Assembly: GCF_026914305.1 (NCBI RefSeq)
Contig: NZ_CP113866.1
Coordinates: 938,183 to 1,002,182 of the forward strand
Length of the DNA stretch: 64,000 nt
Reading direction: 5' to 3'
Source: Caldicellulosiruptor acetigenus
GTDB lineage: Bacteria; Bacillota; Thermoanaerobacteria; Caldicellulosiruptorales; Caldicellulosiruptoraceae
Below the pieces are notes generated by a model that saw only the letters and a list, made by a program, of their open reading frames with translations, had not been told where the DNA came from and made no database searches. Shown piece by piece: positions 7,732 through 16,964 of the stretch (positions are counted from its first letter, which is position 1; every line of letters starts with the position of its first letter). The position numbers were made by a program, and so were the translations under genes.

Positions 7732-8718
7732 ATGAATGATATTGTTGTTACAAGCAGAATAAGGCTTGCACGAAATCTTTCTGATGTTCCTTTCACCATA
7801 AAGATGAATGACTATGATGCCTCAAATGTTATAAATAGGGTAAGGGAGGTAATCTTAAAAAACAAGCAGTATCATTTTGATTTTTTCGAGATAAAAAAAC
7901 TACCTCTTATAAAACGTCAGGTGCTGATAGAAAAGCATTTGATATCACCCGCGCTTGCATCGTCAAAGATAAAAAGTGCTGTGGCAATTGACCAAAATGA
8001 GAATATCAGCATTATGATAAATGAAGAGGACCATTTAAGAATTCAGGTTCTTTACAGAGGACAGCAGATACAAAAGGCATGGGAAGATGCAAACAGGATT
8101 GACGACTTTTTGGAACAGCATCTTCCTTATGCCTATGACGAGACGTGGGGTTACCTTACTTCATGTCCCACAAATGTTGGAACAGGCTTGAGAGCATCTT
8201 TTATGCTTCATCTTCCTGCTCTGACACTTCTGGGGTACATGAAAGGAATAATTGATACAATAACAAAGCTGGGGATTGCAGTGCGGGGGTTTTATGGTGA
8301 GGGAAGTGAAGCTGCAGGAAACTTGTATCAGATTTCTAATCAGATAACCTTGGGTCAGCCTGAAGAAGACATTATAGCAAATGTAGTTTCAATTACAAAC
8401 CAGATAATAGAACAGGAACAGCAAGCAAGGTTGAGGCTTTTGAGCGAAAACAGAGCTTTTGTTGAAGACAAGGTCTACAGGGCTTTTGGAATTTTGAAAT
8501 ATGCAAGGAATATCTCTTCAAACGAAGCTTTAAAACTCATATCTGATGTGAGGATGGGCATCAGTATGGGTATAATAAAGGAGACAACAATCGACAAGCT
8601 GGATGTGCTTTTGAACTTAATTCAGCCTGCTATTATCCAAGACTACTTTGGCAGGGAAATGACACCAGAGGAAAGAGACATAAAAAGAGCAGAACTTATA
8701 AGAAAAATTTTAGAATAG
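7732..8718 (+). CDS. mcsB: McsB, protein-arginine kinase
   Basis: McsB phosphorylates arginines on aggregated or misfolded proteins, marking them for ClpCP, and also acts on CtsR. The guanido-kinase fold is recognisable from TSRIRLARN near residue 7, the catalytic-cysteine region [13 protein letters not shown] near 143-155, and [17 protein letters not shown] near 186-202. The C-terminal sequence RDIKRA matches the RDxxRA phosphoarginine-sensing motif of Bacillus McsB, so allosteric self-activation is probably kept. At 328 residues it is slightly shorter than the Bacillus protein. It sits between mcsA and clpC. Confidence 0.95.
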   Translation: MNDIVVTSRIRLARNLSDVPFTIKMNDYDASNVINRVREVILKNKQYHFDFFEIKKLPLIKRQVLIEKHLISPALASSKIKSAVAIDQNENISIMINEEDHLRIQVLYRGQQIQKAWEDANRIDDFLEQHLPYAYDETWGYLTSCPTNVGTGLRASFMLHLPALTLLGYMKGIIDTITKLGIAVRGFYGEGSEAAGNLYQISNQITLGQPEEDIIANVVSITNQIIEQEQQARLRLLSENRAFVEDKVYRAFGILKYARNISSNEALKLISDVRMGISMGIIKETTIDKLDVLLNLIQPAIIQDYFGREMTPEERDIKRAELIRKILE

Positions 8719-8734
8719 GGAGGGAAGAATTAAT

Positions 8735-11224
8735 ATGTTTCAAGGAAGGTTTACAGAAAGAGCTGAGAAAGCAATAATGCTTGCGCAGCAGGCTGCTGCC
8801 GAGCTTGGCCATAACTATGTTGGAACAGAGCACTTGCTTTTGGGACTTATAAGAGAAGGTGGTGGCATTGCTGCAAGAGTTTTGCAAAGCCAGGGTGTTA
8901 CTGAGGAAAAGGTGATTGATGAGATTGAAGAACTGATTGGAAGGGGCGACTATCAGCTTCCACAGCCACCAACAGGTTTTACCCCGAGAACAAAAAGAGT
9001 GTTTGAGATTGCCTTTATGGAAGCGCGAAGGCTTGGTAGCAGCTATATCAGCACAGAACATATCCTTCTTGCTATAATGAGAGAAGGTGAAAGTGTTGCT
9101 GTCAGGATTTTGATGGACCTTGGTGTTGACCCACAGAGGCTTTTTGAAGAGATTATGAAGCTTTTGAACGAGGATGCAAAAAATGTTGGTGGTGTATCTC
9201 CTCAGCAGCAGATCAATTTCCAAACACAGAACACTCCAACACTAAATCAGTTTAGCAGAGACCTCACCCAGCTTGCTTTGGAGGGCAAAATTGACCCTGT
9301 TATTGGCCGTGAAAAAGAGATAGAAAGGGTTATTCAGATTTTGTCGAGAAGAACAAAGAACAACCCGTGCTTGATTGGTGAGCCGGGTGTCGGTAAGACT
9401 GCCATTGTTGAAGGGCTTGCACAAAAGATTGTTGAGGGAAATGTTCCTGAACTTTTGAGAAACAAAAGGGTTGTGGCTTTAGACCTTTCTGCGATGGTTG
9501 CAGGGTCAAAGTTCAGAGGAGAGTTTGAAGAAAGGCTCAAAAAAGCTATGGAAGAGGTTCGAAAAGCGGGAAATGTCATTCTGTTTATTGATGAGATGCA
9601 TACCATAATTGGTGCTGGTGCAGCGGAAGGTGCAATTGATGCGTCAAACATCTTAAAACCTGCTCTTGCACGTGGTGAGATACAGGTCATTGGTGCAACA
9701 ACTCTTGATGAGTACAGAAAACACATAGAAAAGGATGCAGCACTTGAGCGAAGGTTCCAGCCAATTTTGGTTGGTGAGCCAACACCTGAAGAAGCTATAC
9801 AGATTTTAAAAGGTCTTAGAGACAAATACGAAGCTCATCATGGTGTTAAGATAACTGATGAGGCTATAAAAGCTGCTGTTGAGCTGTCTACTAAATATAT
9901 CACAGATAGATACCTGCCGGACAAAGCAATCGACCTTATTGATGAGGCAGCATCAAGGGTAAGGCTCAGAATGTATACTTTGCCCCCGCATGTGAAAGAG
10001 TTTGAAGAGAAGATTGAAAAGCTTGAGAAGGAAAAAGAAGAGGCTATAAGGCTTCAGGAGTATGAAAAAGCTGCAAAGATAAGAGATGAAATAATGAAGC
10101 TTCGCCAGGAGCTTGAAAAGATTAAAAATTCATGGACAAATGACCAGCAAAAGACACAGCCAATTGTTACAGAAGATGACATTGCATACATTGTATCAAG
10201 CTGGACAGGAATTCCGGTAAATAAACTTACCGAAGATGAGTCTGAAAGACTTTTAAAGCTTGAAGAGGTTTTGCACAGACGAGTTGTTGGTCAGGATGAG
10301 GCTGTCAAAGCTGTTGCAAGGGCTATAAGACGAGGAAGAGTTGGGCTCAAAGACCCGAAAAGACCAATTGGTTCGTTTATCTTCCTCGGACCTACTGGTG
10401 TTGGTAAAACAGAGCTTGCAAGGGCTTTGGCAGAGGCACTGTTTGGCACAGAAGATGCTATGATAAGAATCGACATGTCGGAGTATATGGAAAAGTTCAA
10501 TGTATCTAAGCTCATCGGTTCGCCTCCAGGCTATGTTGGGTATGAAGAGGGTGGCCAACTTACCGAGAAGGTCAGAAGAAGACCTTACTCTGTTGTGTTG
10601 TTTGACGAGATAGAAAAAGCGCACCCTGATGTTTTCAACCTGCTTTTGCAGATACTTGACGATGGAAGACTCACAGACTCTCAGGGAAGAACGGTAAGCT
10701 TTAGAAACACTGTTATTATCATGACATCTAACATTGGTGCAAACCTTATTACAAACCCCAAAAAGTTAGGATTTTCAACTTCAGAGGATGAAAAACAAAG
10801 GACATATGAACAGATAAAAGAAAATGTCATGACAGAGCTTAAGAAAACTTTCAGGCCAGAGTTTTTGAACAGAATTGATGAAATTATAGTCTTCCATCCG
10901 CTTGACGAAGAGGATGTTAAAAAGATTGTAGAAATAATGCTCAAAAACTTGCAGGAGAGGATAAAGGCAAGCGAGTACTATGCAGAGTTTACTACCTCCT
11001 TGGTTGAAGCAATTGCTAAAAAAGGATTTGACCCTGTGTTCGGTGCAAGACCGCTGAAGCGTGCAATCCAGAGCATGGTGGAAGACAAGATTTCAGAGGC
11101 TATCTTGGAAGGGAAGATAAAACAGGGCGATGAGTTTATAGTGGACTTTGTTGATGGAAATACAGTAATAGTCAAAAAAGAAAAGGCATCTACATCTTCA
11201 TCTGAAATGGCTCAGTCACAGTAA
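8735..11224 (+). CDS. clpC: ClpC, AAA+ unfoldase of the ClpCP protease
   Basis: ClpC forms a hexameric ATPase that unfolds substrates, including arginine-phosphorylated proteins and CtsR, and feeds them to ClpP. The 829 residues show a double N-terminal Clp repeat (1-145), first AAA+ module with Walker A GEPGVGKT near 214-221, a middle coiled-coil/UVR segment (about 415-480) that binds adaptors, and second AAA+ module with GPTGVGKT near 553-560. The D2 small domain closes the protein, and both Walker B motifs look intact. No clpP is adjacent. It is the last gene of the CtsR operon, followed directly by an intrinsic terminator. Confidence 0.97.
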   Translation: MFQGRFTERAEKAIMLAQQAAAELGHNYVGTEHLLLGLIREGGGIAARVLQSQGVTEEKVIDEIEELIGRGDYQLPQPPTGFTPRTKRVFEIAFMEARRLGSSYISTEHILLAIMREGESVAVRILMDLGVDPQRLFEEIMKLLNEDAKNVGGVSPQQQINFQTQNTPTLNQFSRDLTQLALEGKIDPVIGREKEIERVIQILSRRTKNNPCLIGEPGVGKTAIVEGLAQKIVEGNVPELLRNKRVVALDLSAMVAGSKFRGEFEERLKKAMEEVRKAGNVILFIDEMHTIIGAGAAEGAIDASNILKPALARGEIQVIGATTLDEYRKHIEKDAALERRFQPILVGEPTPEEAIQILKGLRDKYEAHHGVKITDEAIKAAVELSTKYITDRYLPDKAIDLIDEAASRVRLRMYTLPPHVKEFEEKIEKLEKEKEEAIRLQEYEKAAKIRDEIMKLRQELEKIKNSWTNDQQKTQPIVTEDDIAYIVSSWTGIPVNKLTEDESERLLKLEEVLHRRVVGQDEAVKAVARAIRRGRVGLKDPKRPIGSFIFLGPTGVGKTELARALAEALFGTEDAMIRIDMSEYMEKFNVSKLIGSPPGYVGYEEGGQLTEKVRRRPYSVVLFDEIEKAHPDVFNLLLQILDDGRLTDSQGRTVSFRNTVIIMTSNIGANLITNPKKLGFSTSEDEKQRTYEQIKENVMTELKKTFRPEFLNRIDEIIVFHPLDEEDVKKIVEIMLKNLQERIKASEYYAEFTTSLVEAIAKKGFDPVFGARPLKRAIQSMVEDKISEAILEGKIKQGDEFIVDFVDGNTVIVKKEKASTSSSEMAQSQ

Positions 11225-11229
11225 AAATT

Positions 11230-11270
11230 AAAGCGGGAGCAGCACTTAAAACTTCAGCTCCCGCTTTTTT
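11230..11270. terminator. Bidirectional intrinsic terminator
   Basis: An 11-bp stem (AAAGCGGGAGC / GCTCCCGCTTT) with a 16-base loop lies between clpC and the convergent phosphofructokinase gene. T-runs lie on both sides. Confidence 0.9.
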
Positions 11271-11277
11271 GTTTTAT

Positions 11278-12525
11278 TTATACGACCTTCTTTGGCACCA
11301 TTATCTTTCTGAGCTTTGCATATCGAGGAAGACCTCTTTCGTACTTGACTTCAACTTCACCTTCAATTAGCGGCTGGATATAATTTAGAGCATCTTCTTT
11401 TACATAGTTGCCGTCATGTGATATCCATGCAAGCGGGACAAGCTTTTCAGCATTTGCAACCTTGCTGAGCTCAACAAGCTCTGTTGAACTTGAATAAGGA
11501 TTGTCACTGTCGCGTTTTATTGCTACCATGTATCCACAAGCGCCTTCAACCGCGTACCTTACTGCCATGCGTCCAACCATGTACGCTTCCTCAACGTCAG
11601 TTTTGGACATGATATGAGCAGCACTGCGCTGCAGTACGTTGAATTGAATTGATTTTACTCTCTTTTCCACTTCTTCGCGGATGATGTTCTCTAAAACAAA
11701 TGCTGCACCGCCAAGCTGCACATGCCCAAACGCGTCTATTCCAAACTTGTGGCTCATATCAGCAATATACTTTCCTTCTTTGTCTTTTATGCCCTCTGAA
11801 ACCACAATAGTGATCTTTCCAGTTTTTTTGTGGATGTTTCTTACATCATCCAAAAACTTGTCGATTGAAAATGGAACTTCAGGAAGGTATATTAAATCTG
11901 GTGCGCCTATATCTTTAGATGCCAGAGCAGATGCTGCTGCAAGCCAGCCAGCGTTTCTTCCCATCACTTCAATTATAGTAACAATGTTTGTTGGGTACAC
12001 CACTGCATCTCTTGCAATTTCCATCACAGATGTTGCAATGTACTTTGCAGCACTTCCAAAACCCGGACAGTGGTCTGTCATCACAAGGTCGTTGTCGATT
12101 GTCTTTGGAATTCCGATTATGCATATGTCATATCCAATTTTTTGCGCATATCGTGTGAGCTTGTCAGCTGTGTCCATTGAGTCATTTCCGCCTATATAGA
12201 AAAAGTAGCGGATGTTGTGCGCCTCAAATACATTGAAAATCTTGATATAGTCTTTTTCATCATGTTCAAAAGGCTTGAGCTGATACCTGCAAGAACCTAA
12301 GGCAGAGGATGGAGTTGTCTTTAAAAGCTTCAGCTCCTCAGGGTCTTCCATTCTGAGGTCGTAAAGCTCTTCGTCGATAAGACCAATGATTCCATTTTTA
12401 GCACCATAAATAGCACGGATTGGGTGCTGTTTCATAGCTTCTTCAATAACACCCAGAAGCGATGCGTTGATGACAGCAGTTGGTCCACCTGATTGCGCAA
12501 CCACGCAGTTACCTTCTTTTGGCAT
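11278..12525 (-). CDS. pfp: Pyrophosphate-type 6-phosphofructokinase
   Basis: This enzyme interconverts fructose 6-phosphate and fructose 1,6-bisphosphate in glycolysis. Two sites indicate PPi as phosphoryl donor: GGND at residues 112-115 has Asp where ATP enzymes have Gly (E. coli position 104), and PKTIDND at 140-146 has Lys where ATP enzymes have Gly (position 124). The first acidic residue of the usual GGDD is Asn here, as I recall from the long group of bacterial PPi enzymes. At 415 residues it exceeds the roughly 320 of ATP-PFK. A PPi-linked glycolysis is known in Caldicellulosiruptor. It may be cotranscribed with rqcH, 56 bases upstream. Confidence 0.9.
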   Translation of the reverse strand: MPKEGNCVVAQSGGPTAVINASLLGVIEEAMKQHPIRAIYGAKNGIIGLIDEELYDLRMEDPEELKLLKTTPSSALGSCRYQLKPFEHDEKDYIKIFNVFEAHNIRYFFYIGGNDSMDTADKLTRYAQKIGYDICIIGIPKTIDNDLVMTDHCPGFGSAAKYIATSVMEIARDAVVYPTNIVTIIEVMGRNAGWLAAASALASKDIGAPDLIYLPEVPFSIDKFLDDVRNIHKKTGKITIVVSEGIKDKEGKYIADMSHKFGIDAFGHVQLGGAAFVLENIIREEVEKRVKSIQFNVLQRSAAHIMSKTDVEEAYMVGRMAVRYAVEGACGYMVAIKRDSDNPYSSSTELVELSKVANAEKLVPLAWISHDGNYVKEDALNYIQPLIEGEVEVKYERGLPRYAKLRKIMVPKKVV

Positions 12526-12581
12526 TCAAAATCCCTCCCGTCCGTATTTTTAGTTTATTTTAACGTTAAACATAGAAGCCA

Positions 12582-14339
12582 TTACTCAACTTTGTTAAAG
12601 TTATCAATATTTTCAGGCGAATCAACAATGATAGTCTTGAAGTTATCATAAATAACAAAACCTGGCTTGGTTTTGGGTGGTTTTTTTACATACTTTACAA
12701 AGGTATAGTCAACCGGCACTTTTGTTGAATGCTTGGCTTTGCTAAAGTAGCTTGCAAGAAGTGCAGCTTCAATCAAGGTTGTTTGCGGGACTTCTTTGTT
12801 GTTTGTTCGAATTATAACATGAGAGCCGGGAATCTTTTGGGTGTGAAGCCAGATGTCATGGCTTGAAGCAAATTTTAGGGTGAGAAAATCATTCTGCAGG
12901 TTGTTTCTTCCCACATATATGTCAAATCCATCTGAGCTGATAAAGTGGTGAGGTTTTGATTTTTGATTTTCTTTTTTCTTTTGCTGACCTGCATTTTCTG
13001 CCTGAGTTTTGATATAACTTTCTTTTTCTAACTCTTCTTCAATGCTCAAAAGGTCTTCTATTTCTTGGCTTTTTTCAAGCAGTGCTTCTAAACTTTGCAG
13101 AAATTCAAGTTCTTTCTCAATTTCGGCAATTTCATTTTTAGCATACTCTTCAGCTTTTTTGAGCTTATTGTAAAGCTTATAATACCTCTCAGTATTCTGT
13201 TTCAAATCTTTGTCTTTTTCAAGCGGAATTTTTATGGTAGACAAATCTTCACTGTAATAATCAATAACTTCAACAAAATCCTCATTTGTTTCTCTGAGCT
13301 GGTAAAGATTTGCTAAAATTAGGTCACCATATTTTCTGTAAACCTCGGCATTTTTAGCCTCTTGTATTTTTTGAATATTCTGCTCATATTTTTGGCTCAG
13401 CTTCTTTATATTTTGTTCTATAACCTTCTGAAGATGTTGACGTTTCTCAATAAATACTGTGTATTGTTCTTTTTTAAAATAGTATTCGTCTATACACGAA
13501 TTTAGATTTGGAAAGTGTTTTTTGGGGTAAGCAGTGTAACATTTCAAGTCGATAGCATAAAAGTCTACAACGTTTCCTTTTTCAGTATAGAGTGTTGGAA
13601 GTATCTCCCCTTTTTCGACTATACAATATAATAATTCTTTTAAAGAATCAAAAATCCTTTTAATTGTATCCTCATTTTCAAGACTTTTTTCAAAAACTTG
13701 TGCACGCAAGATAACTTCATTCGCAAATTGTTTGCTAATTCCTGAAAGATTGTCGGTCAGTATATTTTCTGGACTTTTGTTTGAGGATTTAAAAAAAGAG
13801 GCAAATTCTTCAAATGAAACTTCAATAGGATTTTTCTTTGTCAAAACTGGCGGCAATGTGTATTTGACTCCAGGTAAAATTGGTCTTGGTGAGTCTTCGA
13901 ATGATAGCCTTTTTATCGCATCAATAATTTTGTAATTGGAATCTACCAAGAATATATTGCTGTGCCTTCCCATCATTTCAAATATGATATACTTTGTCTC
14001 AATGTCACCCAGCTCACTTTTTGTCTCAAACTCTATCTTCAAAATTCTTTCTAACCCTTCCTGATAAATTCCGACAAGCCTTGCACCGAGCAAGTTCTTG
14101 CGCAAAATCATACAGAAGTTTGGAGCAACTTCTGGGTTTTTCTTTTGCCTTGGTGAAATATATATCCTTGGCAAAGAAGGATTTGCAGAGATAATCAGTT
14201 TTTTTGTACTGCCAAATTTGTAGACATAAAGGTTTACCTCAAACTGATTTGGCTGATATATTCTCTCAACTTTGCCATCCACAAGCTCCGAAATTAACTC
14301 TTTTTTAAGAGCACTTAAAACAACTCCGTCAAATGGCAT
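12582..14339 (-). CDS. rqcH: RqcH (NFACT family), ribosome quality control factor
   Basis: RqcH binds 50S subunits carrying a stalled peptidyl-tRNA and directs C-terminal alanine tailing. Older annotations call it fibronectin-binding protein. The 585 residues show NFACT-N (from MPFDGVVLSALKKEL), HhH-like and coiled-coil segments (about 290-450), and the C-terminal NFACT-R domain containing SSHDIWLHTQKIPGSHVII. MGRHSNIFLVD is a family signature. Residues 97-98 are Glu-Arg (GLERI), whereas the motif essential for tailing in Bacillus RqcH is Asp97-Arg98. It follows the O-antigen-ligase-like gene by three bases, so it is in the same transcript. Confidence 0.93.
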   Translation of the reverse strand: MPFDGVVLSALKKELISELVDGKVERIYQPNQFEVNLYVYKFGSTKKLIISANPSLPRIYISPRQKKNPEVAPNFCMILRKNLLGARLVGIYQEGLERILKIEFETKSELGDIETKYIIFEMMGRHSNIFLVDSNYKIIDAIKRLSFEDSPRPILPGVKYTLPPVLTKKNPIEVSFEEFASFFKSSNKSPENILTDNLSGISKQFANEVILRAQVFEKSLENEDTIKRIFDSLKELLYCIVEKGEILPTLYTEKGNVVDFYAIDLKCYTAYPKKHFPNLNSCIDEYYFKKEQYTVFIEKRQHLQKVIEQNIKKLSQKYEQNIQKIQEAKNAEVYRKYGDLILANLYQLRETNEDFVEVIDYYSEDLSTIKIPLEKDKDLKQNTERYYKLYNKLKKAEEYAKNEIAEIEKELEFLQSLEALLEKSQEIEDLLSIEEELEKESYIKTQAENAGQQKKKENQKSKPHHFISSDGFDIYVGRNNLQNDFLTLKFASSHDIWLHTQKIPGSHVIIRTNNKEVPQTTLIEAALLASYFSKAKHSTKVPVDYTFVKYVKKPPKTKPGFVIYDNFKTIIVDSPENIDNFNKVE

Positions 14340-14342
14340 TTT

Positions 14343-15728
14343 TTAGCTTCCCCCATTGTTGCAGATGTTCTTCTGCTGAAAAGATTGGCTTTTATCTTCT
14401 ACTGATTTGAGAGCAAACAAAAATCCCAAAAACAGCCAGAAATATGTTGTCATCATTGGAACTTCAAAGATGTTTTCAACCACGTTGTGCAGCAAGACTG
14501 TTGCAAGACCAATGAGCACTCCGCTTGCTATATTCTTAAGTTCTTTTGAGCGCAGATGTTTTACAGTTCTTGCAGCAAGCAAAAGCCCTACTATAAACAC
14601 CAAAATCATTAAACCTGCTCCAATGATTCCCATTTCAACAGCACTTTTAAGGTAGAAATTATCAACGTAAAATGCATTGGCTATATTTCTCTTTGCAACC
14701 GCACCGCCAAATCTTCCAAATCCAACACCAAAGAGAGGATGCTGTGTCAAAATCTCATATGCTTTTGTCCAACGGGCAATTCTTCCTGCCCTTGCGCTGC
14801 TTTTGGCATACTCAGAGCTTAGCATATAAAGCACCCTCATCACAATTGAAGGTGCCAAAATAGGGACTGATACAAAGATGGCAAAGAGAATGCCCAAAAC
14901 TTTTTTGTCTATGAAAAAACCAAAAAGAAGCATTGAAAACAAAAATGCAAGCCATGCTCCTCTTGAAAATGTAAACCCAAGGCAGGCAATCATCGAAATC
15001 AACACAACCGAATAATAAATTCTCTTTTTAATATTTTTCTCATAAAGCACATATGGAAGTACAAACGGGATTGACATTGCCAAAAGACTTCCAAGGACAT
15101 TTGGACTTCCTATAATTGAAAACACCCTTGTTCTTATATACGTTTCTCTACTGCTATCAATCCAGCTTGAGGGTATTTCAACACCAATAATATACTGGTA
15201 TATACCGTAAATGGATATTATGAACATCATCAGGATGAATATTGTAATAATCCTTTCAAACTGCTTTGCGTCTTTTAAAAGCCACAATCCCACAAAGAAC
15301 CATAAGGCATACTCTGCGTATACTCTAAACCCTTCTATTGCTATTCTCATATCAGGCGAATTTTTGAACAGCAAAAATACACAAACAAGTAAGAAGACCA
15401 AGACGTACACATCTAATGGAGAAACCCTCAAACTTGATTGATTTTTTATAATTGACTTTAAAAACAGCGCAAAGACAATTATCAAAAATAGCGCTTCATC
15501 CCACACAGAAGCAAAACCGCTTAAAATAGAAAGTTTTCTGAAAAGAAAATCCACAAAAGCATAAAGTACAACACCCCACAAGAGTTTTGAAGGGTCTTCT
15601 AACATTATTAGCACAAGCAAAAACAGACCAAGCGTAAGTATGCCAACTTTTACAGAGATTAAGCTGCTAATAATTCCTAACAAAAGCATCAAAAAAGAGG
15701 TAATATATAAAGTTTTCTTTTCAGCCAT
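14343..15728 (-). CDS. O-antigen ligase/polymerase family membrane protein
   Basis: The 461 residues are mostly hydrophobic with about ten to twelve predicted membrane segments and a large extracytoplasmic loop near residues 300-360 containing HPLFGVGFGRFGG, the typical signature of the Wzy_C/O-antigen ligase family. Such proteins polymerise or ligate lipid-linked glycans outside the membrane; TuaE of Bacillus teichuronic acid synthesis and Wzy/WaaL are relatives. It is the third gene of a minus-strand operon starting with the DUF4330 gene. The divergent glycosyltransferase and sugar dehydrogenase suggest a shared surface polymer. The substrate is unknown. Confidence 0.8.
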   Translation of the reverse strand: MAEKKTLYITSFLMLLLGIISSLISVKVGILTLGLFLLVLIMLEDPSKLLWGVVLYAFVDFLFRKLSILSGFASVWDEALFLIIVFALFLKSIIKNQSSLRVSPLDVYVLVFLLVCVFLLFKNSPDMRIAIEGFRVYAEYALWFFVGLWLLKDAKQFERIITIFILMMFIISIYGIYQYIIGVEIPSSWIDSSRETYIRTRVFSIIGSPNVLGSLLAMSIPFVLPYVLYEKNIKKRIYYSVVLISMIACLGFTFSRGAWLAFLFSMLLFGFFIDKKVLGILFAIFVSVPILAPSIVMRVLYMLSSEYAKSSARAGRIARWTKAYEILTQHPLFGVGFGRFGGAVAKRNIANAFYVDNFYLKSAVEMGIIGAGLMILVFIVGLLLAARTVKHLRSKELKNIASGVLIGLATVLLHNVVENIFEVPMMTTYFWLFLGFLFALKSVEDKSQSFQQKNICNNGGS

Positions 15729-15756
15729 CCTATTTCACCTTTCATAAATCTATTTT

Positions 15757-16266
15757 TCAGGCAAAAATGTCTTTAAAGAACCTGATAATTATACTGTCTT
15801 TTGAGAACTTCCTCATGGCATCTTGAATGAAGAAGAAATTTAGCAGTAGCAAAATGGCCCATGGCAGTAGACTTTTTATTGAGAGAGCGCCTTTTACAAT
15901 TTTTCCAGCTATAAAGCCAGTGTAGAAGATAAAAGCGTAAAGAATGCAGAAAAAAGCAGGTTTTTCTTTCATAAATCTTATCTGTTCACGGACAACATAA
16001 ACCAAAAAACTGTGTGACCACAAACTTTCTGAGGATAAAAGTACCCGATGTATACTATTTATAATCTTGCTATAAAAGTTCAAAAGAGTCCTAAAGAAAA
16101 GAGATTGTTGTATGTAGTCTTCTTTTGTTTTTTTTCTTACAAGTTCGAAGACTGCTGAGTATCTTGAAAGATAAAATAGCTTGGAAACAAGCTCATATAT
16201 TCTGCTCTCCTTTAAATATCTTGCTAATAACAAAGCCAATTTGTAAGAATAACTTTCTTTAATCAT
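15757..16266 (-). CDS. Uncharacterised membrane protein (surface-polymer operon)
   Basis: I do not recognise this 169-residue protein. The first 95 residues are basic and amphipathic (rich in Lys, Arg, Ser and Tyr) and probably cytoplasmic. Two hydrophobic segments follow, near residues 103-121 and 131-149, and the tail is short and charged. It lies 13 bases after the DUF4330 gene and 28 bases before the O-antigen-ligase-like gene, and the tight spacing supports a shared role with its neighbours. No catalytic motif is visible. Confidence 0.75.
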   Translation of the reverse strand: MIKESYSYKLALLLARYLKESRIYELVSKLFYLSRYSAVFELVRKKTKEDYIQQSLFFRTLLNFYSKIINSIHRVLLSSESLWSHSFLVYVVREQIRFMKEKPAFFCILYAFIFYTGFIAGKIVKGALSIKSLLPWAILLLLNFFFIQDAMRKFSKDSIIIRFFKDIFA

Positions 16267-16279
16267 GTTTCCACCAGCC

Positions 16280-16798
16280 CTATTCTTTTACAATTTTCAC
16301 TCCAGTTACAACTCCAACAAGTTCTGTAGTTCTTGTCTTTACATAAAATGTCTTTCCAACTCTGACTGTCTGCTTGTCAAGCTTTATTGTTGCTCCTTGC
16401 AAAGTTACGTAGCCATAGATAGTAAGATAGACATCTTTCTTGTATGGGTGGGTTGCGACAACAACTTTGCCGTCTGTTGATGTTCTTTCATATATTCCAT
16501 CTTTTATTTGAATATCCTGAATGTATGATTTTGTCAAAGTGTCGCCAGTTACCAAATAATCGTTTTTGTGAAGAGACTGAGCCATAACAGGGTCAGCGAG
16601 AGGAATTTTTACATTGATGATTGCTTCGCCCGGCTTGATTTCCACAAATTCATCCTGCGGAGTATTTTCGGATGATTTTGCATGTGATGAAATCTTTGCA
16701 AACCCTACCCATGCAATTGCTACAATCAGCACTATCAAGATAAGGTCAACAATGTTAATAATTCCAAATAGTCTTCCTTTTTGGTCCACTATTTTCAT
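16280..16798 (-). CDS. DUF4330 family membrane-anchored protein
   Basis: The 172-residue protein starts MKIVDQKGRLFGIINIVDL, the conserved N-terminus of DUF4330, and carries one membrane segment near residues 14-34. The remaining 135 residues are a beta-rich extracytoplasmic domain. The ATG at 16798 is preferred over an in-frame GTG at 16816 because the GGAGGGAG ribosome-binding site overlaps the GTG. It is the first gene of the minus-strand polymer operon. DUF4330 proteins often occur beside polysaccharide genes, but their function is not established. Confidence 0.85.
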   Translation of the reverse strand: MKIVDQKGRLFGIINIVDLILIVLIVAIAWVGFAKISSHAKSSENTPQDEFVEIKPGEAIINVKIPLADPVMAQSLHKNDYLVTGDTLTKSYIQDIQIKDGIYERTSTDGKVVVATHPYKKDVYLTIYGYVTLQGATIKLDKQTVRVGKTFYVKTRTTELVGVVTGVKIVKE

Positions 16799-16836
16799 AT
16801 TTATTTCTCCCTCCACAACAATAGTTTATCAAGACC

Positions 16837-16866
16837 ATAGTATTACAAATTACTGAGCTTGGTCAA
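16837..16866 (-). promoter_or_regulatory. Promoter of the DUF4330-led operon
   Basis: On the minus strand, TTGACC (16861-16866) and TACTAT (16837-16842) are separated by 18 bases. It lies back to back with the promoter of the divergent glycosyltransferase gene. Confidence 0.6.
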
Positions 16867-16885
16867 GAGATATTAGAATTTTTTG

Positions 16886-16915
16886 TTGACTGCACTGCCA
16901 GAAATATTGTATCTT
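16886..16915 (+). promoter_or_regulatory. Promoter of the glycosyltransferase/sugar-dehydrogenase pair
   Basis: TTGACT (16886-16891) and TATCTT (16910-16915) are separated by 18 bases, 49 bases before the start codon. The two -35 elements of the divergent pair are only 19 bases apart, so shared regulation is possible. Confidence 0.5.
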
Positions 16916-16964
16916 AAGATTTGTAAAAAGAGTTTCAAAAAAATTACTGAGGGACTGAGAAAAG

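Noticed and set aside
8696-9223. A 175-codon open frame on the minus strand inside clpC
   Set aside because: It lies wholly opposite a highly conserved clpC coding region, has no ribosome-binding site or promoter, and its composition is that of an antisense shadow.
11681-12199. A 172-codon open frame on the plus strand inside the phosphofructokinase gene
   Set aside because: It is antisense to conserved catalytic motifs of the enzyme and lacks start signals.
12559-12570. Palindrome TTTAACGTTAAA before the phosphofructokinase gene
   Set aside because: It is a short AT-rich palindrome without repeats or a placed promoter, so an operator claim is not justified.
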